In this document: positions 58,043 to 64,000 of the stretch, piece after piece
Layout: the number at the start of each line of letters is the position of its first letter
Numbering within the stretch: position 1 is the stretch's first letter
Source: CAZEDM01 sp964511075
Lineage (GTDB): Bacteria > Zixibacteria > MSB-5A5 > RBG-16-43-9
Assembly: GCA_964511075.1 (NCBI GenBank)
Contig: CAZEDM010000005.1
Span: 124,001 to 188,000 of the forward strand
Direction of reading: 5' to 3'
DNA: 64,000 bases
Made by a program: the position numbers and the translations under genes
Notes under the pieces: model-generated
What the model was told of the DNA's origin: nothing
The model's database searches: none
Seen by the model: the letters and a program-made list of their open reading frames with translations, nothing else

Positions 58043-59698
58043 TCAAAAAATAGTTTTTACCATGACATCGTCGAAATAGTTGATGCCATCTTCAACTCTA
58101 AGCCCAATCTTACCTTGAGAGTATGTATTATTATTTGCAGTAAGTTTTAATTGTCCATTCACATATAGGCTGATGGTTGAACCCTCTAGTTCCATCTTAA
58201 CAGAATACCATTGCGTCGCGTCTATGGTATCAGCTACTTGGACTAAATAAGAAGGCGACCCATCGACTGTTTTACCTATCCACCAAGAACCCACATTTCC
58301 ATTCCAGTTGGCATCAAATGCACCTTCGTAATAATTCTTGTTATCTTGTACTCTCCCTAATACAGAGAAATGATGCCTACCTTCACCTAACTTCACTTTA
58401 ACTGTTATCGAGTAGTCATCCCAAGAATGTTGGCCAGTATGAGATTGCGCATCTGAGGTCCAATTGTATGGGTCGTATCCTTTGTAAATCTGGTTTTCAA
58501 CTGTCCACGTACCATTATTCGTATCTTGCCATCCAGTGTGAACCCATCCACTATCATCACCATCACTAAAATCATCGAAAAAGAGGATATCTTCAGATGG
58601 TATTTCTGGACAGCCTGGTTGAGGTCCGCCTTTGAAGAGATAACTTATCAAATAAACTACATCTGTAACCGATAATTGTTCATCACCATTTACATCTCCG
58701 ATTAGAAATGGATTGGGCGCTGAACCACCCTTGAAGAGATAATTTATCAGATAAATCACATCCGAAACAGATACAGTTCCATCACTATTAGCATCTCCAC
58801 ACAAAGGCATTGGCAAATCTGTTACTATCCATAGCTCTTCGTTACCTGTTCTATCAGATGAAAATACCAAAGTTCGACTATCTGGTGACCAACTTGCCCA
58901 GATGTTGTTACCCTCGCCGTTAGTTATTTGATATAAACCATAAGCTTCGCCTCTAGCATCAACTACCCAGATGTCCCACTTCCCAGATCTTTGCGAAGAA
59001 AAAGCGATCCATTTGCCATCAGGAGAATATTCTGGTTCTACACCATCTCTCGGCCAACTATATGTTAATCTTGTCCATTCTGTGCAGTCAGAGGAATTAA
59101 TGCTATAGACATTCTCATCGGCACTATATTCAAATATTATCTTTGAACCATCGGGAGAGTAACTTGGATAGTTTTCACTGCTTGAGCTTGTACATAATTG
59201 GGAAGGAGTTCCTCCTGAAGATGGAACTTTCCAGAGATGATATCCGCCTGACAAGTGCCTGAATATTATAGCATCACCATCCGGCGAATAGTTTGGTCCG
59301 ACGCAATCTGTCAGATAAGTAATTCTATCCGATTCTCCACCTGAAGAAGGTATCGTGTATATATCCCAATAACTCTCAGCTGTTGATTGGTATACTATGG
59401 TATCATCATTAGGTGACCATTCAGGCTCTTGCTCTCCGAAAGGACCCCAGACACCTAATCCCGATGATGGTGATAGAAGGGTTGGTGTTCCTCCTACCGC
59501 AGGCATAATCCACATGCCATATTGTCCTCCACGCTCTGATAAGAAAACAATTCGACTACCATCATGGCTCCAGCTTGGTTGAATATCCTGTCCCGAATTA
59601 TTGGTTAGCTGGGTAAAAGTGACAGCGTGACTTAGTGTGACGCTCAGTAATACCAAAAGAGCAATCAAAACGTAGAAAACAAATCTTACACTGATCAT
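58043..59698 (-). CDS. Secreted TolB-type beta-propeller with paired dockerin-like repeats and LamG-like C-terminal domain
   Basis: This 551-residue exported protein has a signal peptide (about 1-26). A six- or seven-bladed propeller with PD40/TolB phrases follows (PSWSHDGSRIVFLSERGG, PEWSPNDDTIVYQST, PSYSPDGSKIIFEYSADENV, PEYSPDGKWIAFSSQRSGKW). Dockerin-like repeats near 300-365 carry GDANSDGTVSVSDVIYLINY and GDVNGDEQLSVTDVVYLISY. The last part (about 375-551) is a beta-sandwich like LamG or DUF1080 (FFDDFSDGDDSGWVHTG, YYEGAFDANWNGNVGSWWIG, YSVKMELEGSTISLYVNGQL). It is likely a surface glycan-binding or scaffold protein (inference). It lacks a close partner. Confidence 0.88.
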   Translation of the reverse strand: MISVRFVFYVLIALLVLLSVTLSHAVTFTQLTNNSGQDIQPSWSHDGSRIVFLSERGGQYGMWIMPAVGGTPTLLSPSSGLGVWGPFGEQEPEWSPNDDTIVYQSTAESYWDIYTIPSSGGESDRITYLTDCVGPNYSPDGDAIIFRHLSGGYHLWKVPSSGGTPSQLCTSSSSENYPSYSPDGSKIIFEYSADENVYSINSSDCTEWTRLTYSWPRDGVEPEYSPDGKWIAFSSQRSGKWDIWVVDARGEAYGLYQITNGEGNNIWASWSPDSRTLVFSSDRTGNEELWIVTDLPMPLCGDANSDGTVSVSDVIYLINYLFKGGSAPNPFLIGDVNGDEQLSVTDVVYLISYLFKGGPQPGCPEIPSEDILFFDDFSDGDDSGWVHTGWQDTNNGTWTVENQIYKGYDPYNWTSDAQSHTGQHSWDDYSITVKVKLGEGRHHFSVLGRVQDNKNYYEGAFDANWNGNVGSWWIGKTVDGSPSYLVQVADTIDATQWYSVKMELEGSTISLYVNGQLKLTANNNTYSQGKIGLRVEDGINYFDDVMVKTIF

Positions 59699-59744
59699 GA
59701 CATAGCTCCTTCATAAGGTTTTAATAATTAATCTTCTCTACCAT

Positions 59745-60239
59745 TTATTTACCTACCGTAGTTACAGTGTTTAATATTTCGTTCATCACATCAATTACTA
59801 TCTTAGCACCCTCACCAAGAGGCATAATCTTATCCCCAATTTTTCCAAGCGTGTTATCGACTAACTTTAGTTGATGTGGATATGTGTGATACCTGAGACA
59901 CCAACAAGTGTTATTGTTATGTTTCATTGCTTGATCCCAGACAAGATAAGCAGTACCAGAAAGAGCAGAGAAAAGAGCCACAGAATATCCAACCTTGGCT
60001 GTAAAAGTACTTGGAATATTTGCTTCACGAAATAAAGTTAACACGATTCTATCTGCTACTTTCCAGTTATAACCGAATTCTTCTCTGATACGTTTTGATT
60101 CATAGGAGCTAATGCAGAATTGGTTTATTACTGAGCCGTCTCTCAATTGTTCACGATGAGGCTCCAAAGCCATACTTCCAGTAGGAGCAACAATTGAGAG
60201 AATCAACGTGAAAGCAATGATAAAAGTGATTTTATTCAT
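59745..60239 (-). CDS. Exported protein of unknown function
   Basis: This protein of about 164 residues has a signal peptide (MNKITFIIAFTLILSIVAPTG, cleavage near S-M-A). It has three cysteines (one near ISSY and the pair CWC) and mostly helical mature sequence with one hydrophobic stretch (KVGYSVALFSALSGTAYLVW). The start is placed at ATG 60239 with AAAGGAG upstream; a longer frame to 60281 adds charged residues before the signal. The next gene starts upstream at 60290. It does not match a family I know. Confidence 0.7.
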   Translation of the reverse strand: MNKITFIIAFTLILSIVAPTGSMALEPHREQLRDGSVINQFCISSYESKRIREEFGYNWKVADRIVLTLFREANIPSTFTAKVGYSVALFSALSGTAYLVWDQAMKHNNNTCWCLRYHTYPHQLKLVDNTLGKIGDKIMPLGEGAKIVIDVMNEILNTVTTVGK

Positions 60240-60289
60240 CTCCAACTCCTTTCTTTTTTTGAGCTTAAGAGTGAACATCAAGTAGCTCC

Positions 60290-60496
60290 TCAGCTTTTCG
60301 CTGCATAACCGAAACTAATGAGTGCGGATGTTCCCAAAATAAGAGCACCAGTGTACTCTCCCTCACCCGCACACAAGAAGGCAAAAACAGCAAAAATCAG
60401 CCCCGGCACTATAGCCCAACGTCCTTTCTGAGGGCGTTCTCCTCGTTTCCAGAGCTCGGCGCCTGGATCCACCCTCCAAGGATTCTTTACAGACAT
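60290..60496 (-). CDS. Small two-span membrane protein
   Basis: This 68-residue protein has a polar N-terminus (WRVDPGAELWKRGERPQKGR) and two hydrophobic segments (about 28-44 and 49-65). GAGGAGGTGAT, a near-perfect complement of the 16S rRNA end, lies before the ATG. It precedes the exported gene at 59745-60239 on the same strand and probably shares its transcript. Function is unknown. Confidence 0.7.
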   Translation of the reverse strand: MSVKNPWRVDPGAELWKRGERPQKGRWAIVPGLIFAVFAFLCAGEGEYTGALILGTSALISFGYAAKS

Positions 60497-60821
60497 GAAT
60501 AATCACCTCCTCAATACAATTCCTTATAGTCCTTTCTTATGATTGGCAGATTTATCACCTCCTCCTTCATTACCTTAAATTAATTTTTTGTATCCTAAGC
60601 TAACTTAGTGCTTTAACCTTTGCGTGTAATTCGGGCATGCAACCTTTATGCCAGGTTGTTCCTTAAGGTCTAAAATGAAAAGGTGAATATAGGTAAGTTA
60701 AAAATATATTTGAGGATAACTATTTAATCTACTGAAGTATGAGGGGTAATAATTTACTATCAAATCCTGTTTTAGTCTCTATAAATTCTAATTTTTAGAA
60801 ATTCCTATCTAAATTTTAGAA
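60497..60821. other. Gap without a clear gene; orphan Shine-Dalgarno and small inverted repeat
   Basis: On the minus strand a second GGAGGAGGTGAT (60553-60565) lies about 55 bases before the small membrane gene. It has no ATG at the right spacing; an ATG-initiated 19-codon frame starts beside it and ends just before the next ribosome site. Near 60638 GCATGCAACCT-TTATGCC-AGGTTGT is an imperfect inverted repeat. Otherwise the gap is AT-rich and I see no gene. Confidence 0.5.
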
Positions 60822-62903
60822 TCATTCCACCCTTACCCCCTTTTCCCACCTCTCAAATTTTTTCCACTTTTCTATTACTTCAGGGGTGATGTCAAAATCA
60901 ATCAATCCCCTTTGTCTTAACTTAGACCACTCATCATAAAAACGGCCTGACAAAATCAAATTTATAAAATTCAAATTTTGATCAACGAAATACTGCCTTT
61001 TCAATTCCTTATAGTCGGTCACTGTAACAGCATATTGGTCGTATCCTTCTCTTTTTCCATCATAGTAAATACCTGCATGTGGATACATCCCTATTTTCTT
61101 TTCAGGGTCTATGATCCTTGGAATTTTAATATATACTTCCTCATGAGCTTTTGGTAACACTTTGCTAAAATATGGAGGGGATTGACCTTTCACATTCCTC
61201 CCATCCAAAATGAAAAGAATGGGGGCAGCGTTACCGTTCTCTAAAAAATTATTTATTCCTCCACAAACGATCTCCATCTCGCCATCCTTATCAATGTCTT
61301 TTATAAAAACGATTTCAATATGTCCTGAATGCCAGTATTCACCTTCGAGTTTACCATCTTTATTTAAAACGAATATCTGACAGGGAAACCAAGTTTTACA
61401 GTTAGCAGATTCTATCACCTCTTTTTCGCCATCTTGATCCACATCTTCAATATAAATTTTGTGTGCAGGCGTATAAATATCTCCTCCAGTTTCATAAATG
61501 CCGCTCCTCCCAACATTGAACCTCCACAACTCATTGCCCTCAAAGTCTAAGCAGAGGATATATCCAGTCTTTGATTCGGTCTCTTTGAAACCTACAAATA
61601 TTTCATTCTTACCATCTGAGTTAACATCATTAAATTCGATTGCATGCTTTATAATCAGTGCGTTTGTACCTGGAGCAAGTTCAGTAGTAAAATGGATTTC
61701 TCTTATGAATCTTCTTCTCCATAATTCTTCCCCACTTTTATTATATATTATAAGCAGCTTGTTCTCTTCAACTTCTGCAGAGGCTGGATTCCAATCCTCC
61801 CAGAACCTGGCATATTTGTTGAATTGAAAATACAAGATTAACAAAAGTATTAGTATCAACCCTCCCAGAATACTCAGTGAAGACCTCCAGCTTCTAAGCT
61901 TTATCACCAGAGCCTTACCTTCTTCGACTTCCAAATCCTGTTCTTTTGCCTTCTCTTTATTTATTTTTATCTGAATTCTTGTCCCTTGATTTATCTTATT
62001 TTCCACATTCCAATCACCATATCTTTTTATGAACTCAACTGTCTCCTCTGTTATCCCCAAACCCAAACCCGTATCTTTACCCTTTGTAAATCCTCTCTTG
62101 TAGAAACTCTCTTTTGTTTTCTCATCCATTCCAACCCCGTTATCCTCGATCTCCACCATCACCTCATCATCCTTCCCGGTCACTACTACCCTCACCCAAA
62201 CTGGTAGCTGGTAGCTCGTAGCCTGCAGCTTTGTTTCCACCGCCTCCACCCCATTTCTAATTAGATTTGAAATTAGCTTCTGCCAGTCCTTGTAGCTTTT
62301 ATAAGGCAGCCTGAATCTTTCACCGATATCTTCATATCTCTCTTCTATTGATATCTGTTTCTCTCTGAGTGTCCCGTCCTTCTCAGTCCTGACTATCTTG
62401 ACTGCTTCCTTTATTACCTCATTCAAACTGAAAGTGAATCTCTGGGTGGCTTCGTCTAAAACTCTTTCTATTTCATTGGAGAAAATATCTAACTTATTCT
62501 TAAGCTCTAAGATTTTCCCTTTATCTTTTTCTATCCTGGCTAAATTTTTCCTCACACCCGCAAGTAGATGATTCAGCCTCACATCCACAAGGAGGGAAGA
62601 AATCAGCAAAAGGTTTCTTCTCTGGTCTTTCAGAAGGGATTCGAGCTGCCCAATTAAATCTTTGAAATATGCCAGATGAGTAGAGATACTCTCCCCTCTC
62701 TCCCAGGTAGAGAGTATCATCTCTAAGGAGGCGACCTTTTTCTTTCTTTCGTGGATTAAATCATCCCTTAAGGAGTTGAGAATTTGAAAATCTGGCTCTT
62801 TGCCTTCTAATCTGAGGGAAATGAAGGTGAGCAGAGAGTAAAGATATTCGCTGAAAAGAAAGATAAGGATTAATAGAACTATGATTATAAGATAGACAAG
62901 CAT
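60822..62903 (-). CDS. Membrane histidine-kinase-type ATPase with C-terminal FG-GAP/VCBS-like extracytoplasmic domain
   Basis: This 693-residue protein has an unusual order. One N-terminal membrane segment (about 2-25) is followed by coiled coil (40-165) and an HATPase domain (about 205-315) with N-box NLIRNGVEAVE, G1 EDNGVGM and G2 DTGLGLGI. A second membrane segment (about 343-361) leads to a C-terminal beta-rich region whose repeats FNDVNSDGKNEIFVGF, IEDVDQDGEKEVIES and IKDIDKDGEMEIVCGG look like Ca-binding FG-GAP/VCBS blades. I see no clear phospho-acceptor His of the H-E-x-x-x-P type. It may sense with the C-terminal domain and transmit to the ATPase. No response regulator is adjacent. 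Confidence 0.85.
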   Translation of the reverse strand: MLVYLIIIVLLILIFLFSEYLYSLLTFISLRLEGKEPDFQILNSLRDDLIHERKKKVASLEMILSTWERGESISTHLAYFKDLIGQLESLLKDQRRNLLLISSLLVDVRLNHLLAGVRKNLARIEKDKGKILELKNKLDIFSNEIERVLDEATQRFTFSLNEVIKEAVKIVRTEKDGTLREKQISIEERYEDIGERFRLPYKSYKDWQKLISNLIRNGVEAVETKLQATSYQLPVWVRVVVTGKDDEVMVEIEDNGVGMDEKTKESFYKRGFTKGKDTGLGLGITEETVEFIKRYGDWNVENKINQGTRIQIKINKEKAKEQDLEVEEGKALVIKLRSWRSSLSILGGLILILLLILYFQFNKYARFWEDWNPASAEVEENKLLIIYNKSGEELWRRRFIREIHFTTELAPGTNALIIKHAIEFNDVNSDGKNEIFVGFKETESKTGYILCLDFEGNELWRFNVGRSGIYETGGDIYTPAHKIYIEDVDQDGEKEVIESANCKTWFPCQIFVLNKDGKLEGEYWHSGHIEIVFIKDIDKDGEMEIVCGGINNFLENGNAAPILFILDGRNVKGQSPPYFSKVLPKAHEEVYIKIPRIIDPEKKIGMYPHAGIYYDGKREGYDQYAVTVTDYKELKRQYFVDQNLNFINLILSGRFYDEWSKLRQRGLIDFDITPEVIEKWKKFERWEKGVRVE

Positions 62904-63022
62904 TAAACCCTCAATCAGTCATTACAAGGAGTTCCGCCAACTGCTGGATGGCGAAGCATCCATCTTTGATTGAGTAAAAAGACCGCTCTCCCCGCTAGAG
63001 GTAAAATTGCAATGACTGGATT

Positions 63023-63724
63023 TTATTCCACCACTATCTTTTTATCTTTTATGTAAATTTTCTTCGTTTCCCCGGGATTCAAAATGAAGAAATCTGACTC
63101 AAGCCTCTCCGGTTTCACCATAAGGAGAAGCCTTCTCCAGCTGTATATTTTCCCCCAGATCTCAGTAGGTCCTCCGGAAAGTTTATAGGCTTTTATTTTC
63201 TCCCCTGATGTATCAGAGGATGAGAAGATCTCTAAGGAGATAAGCTTATACCCATCCGCGAATCCAAATAAACCCAACCACTCCTCCCAGTTTAAAATCT
63301 CCGCTTCAAGCTTCAATCTTGTCTCCGGGTATGTTAAGTCCTGCCTTGGTAGTTCAAAATCTTCCTGGTAAACCTTTCCCTTTTTACCCTGGGCCAGGAA
63401 AGAGATTACCAAATAAGAACCTTCAACCTTTTCTGCTTTAAGCTCTGCAACAAGTTTTTCTGAGGATAGAACATTAAAGGGGCGTAGCTGATTTTGCATT
63501 TGAAAAAATAACCAGGCGAAAAAGATAAACAGAATCGAGAGAATAAAAATAATGACCCTGGTCAACCTACCGTAGTTTCTCTTCTCCTTTTCCTCTTCGA
63601 TTATGCGAACCCTTTTTAAAAGCCAGAAAAAAAGGGTAAAAAGCAAAAAAAGCCCCATTACCAGAAATATGACTCCAAAGACTGCAATTTTATACTCAAA
63701 ACCTATGGTTCCGAATCCGGACAT
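63023..63724 (-). CDS. Membrane-anchored protein of unknown function
   Basis: This protein of about 233 residues has two membrane segments (about 13-37 and 56-76 from ATG 63724) and a C-terminal domain of about 155 residues, beta-rich with a W-E-E-W-L-G motif and ending Y-I-K-D-K-K-I. AGAAGG before ATG 63724 is a good site; the in-frame TTG at 63745 is weaker. It precedes the kinase/FG-GAP gene by about 120 bases on the same strand and may be its partner (inference). I do not recognise the family. Confidence 0.75.
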   Translation of the reverse strand: MSGFGTIGFEYKIAVFGVIFLVMGLFLLFTLFFWLLKRVRIIEEEKEKRNYGRLTRVIIFILSILFIFFAWLFFQMQNQLRPFNVLSSEKLVAELKAEKVEGSYLVISFLAQGKKGKVYQEDFELPRQDLTYPETRLKLEAEILNWEEWLGLFGFADGYKLISLEIFSSSDTSGEKIKAYKLSGGPTEIWGKIYSWRRLLLMVKPERLESDFFILNPGETKKIYIKDKKIVVE

Positions 63725-63903
63725 AAAACCTTCTTTAGGTTTCAATAAGTTTTGAAGTTAAACTCCAACTCTTAAATTTAACTTTAAAAAGCATCAACAT
63801 TTAGCAAAAAAGATGTGGATAAGTATGGTTTTAAAGTCTGCATTGTTCTGTCGTAATCCATTGGTTTGTAATCACTTAACATCTTATTCGCATATTGCGC
63901 TAT

Positions 63904-64000
63904 TTTATAAACATTTTGAAAAATAATCCCTATTCCTCAGATTGTAATCTGCAGCAGCTCTAAAATTCGGTTAAGGTCCTCATCTGAATAGAACTCTATC
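63904..64000 (-). CDS. Possible 3' end of a gene entering from beyond the window
   Basis: On the minus strand a frame is open from the window edge for 32 codons (...IEFYSDEDLNRILRAAADYN... ending in K-C-L) before TAA. The composition is protein-like but too little is visible to name it. The stretch 63746-63903 shows only AT-rich sequence. Confidence 0.3.

Overview
The window is a 64 kb stretch of an ordinary bacterial chromosome with high gene density, clear GGAGG-type ribosome binding sites and many short operons. I see no rRNA, tRNA, CRISPR array, intact insertion sequence or prophage. The two secreted beta-propeller proteins carry paired dockerin-like repeats of the D-x-NGDG-x-SVSDVIYLINYLF type. 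There is also a secreted protein of the family usually mislabelled 'asparagine synthetase B' in Bacteroidetes, a TonB-dependent receptor and Bat-type aerotolerance genes. Together these suggest an uncultured Gram-negative member of the FCB side of the tree; a Zixibacteria-like lineage is my best guess. That placement is inference, because no marker gene in the window settles it. A tryptophanase-like lyase, an Hdr/Glc-type Fe-S oxidoreductase and B12 import fit an anaerobic or amino-acid-using life style.

Layout. 1-4.9 kb: a tandemly duplicated cassette of unrecognised membrane proteins (A-B-C-D-A-B-C), closed by a bidirectional terminator. 5.2-9.2 kb (minus): an Ig-like-domain lipoprotein and a histidine kinase/receiver pair. 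9.3-17.5 kb (plus): nadC-birA, a SIR2-like gene, coaX, groES-groEL behind a CIRCE operator, and rarA. 17.8-24 kb: a secreted conserved protein, an MFS transporter and a MacA/MacB-type efflux operon. 24-28.8 kb (minus): a GNAT acetyltransferase, a secreted propeller/dockerin protein and a BtuB-like receptor behind a cobalamin riboswitch with a consensus promoter and attenuator. 28.9-32.5 kb (plus): a ketol-acid-reductoisomerase-like enzyme with changed catalytic residues, and twin TPR proteins. 32.7-47.7 kb (minus): SDR enzymes, an amino acid permease, a DJ-1/PfpI protein, a ThiN-AIR-synthase fusion, a tryptophanase-like lyase, a 1025-residue FAD/Fe-S oxidoreductase, a TspO/pyrimidine-dimer-glycosylase pair and a flavoprotein. 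47.6-56.1 kb (minus): a MoxR-DUF58-BatA/VWA-TPR operon with endonuclease IV inside it and a 35-residue zinc-ribbon gene at the end. 56.3-64 kb (minus): a GAFTGA-less NtrC-like regulator, a second propeller/dockerin protein, small secreted or membrane proteins, and a membrane ATPase of the histidine-kinase type fused to an FG-GAP-like C-terminal domain.

Most intergenic gaps hold nested palindromic repeats: an outer inverted repeat enclosing two inner hairpins. Several sequence families share this architecture. They explain much of the non-coding DNA, produce false N-terminal extensions of several genes, and in one case a related sequence appears to lie inside a coding region. The strongest candidates for undescribed biology are the duplicated membrane cassette, the kinase/FG-GAP fusion, the altered KARI-like enzyme, and the nested-palindrome elements.
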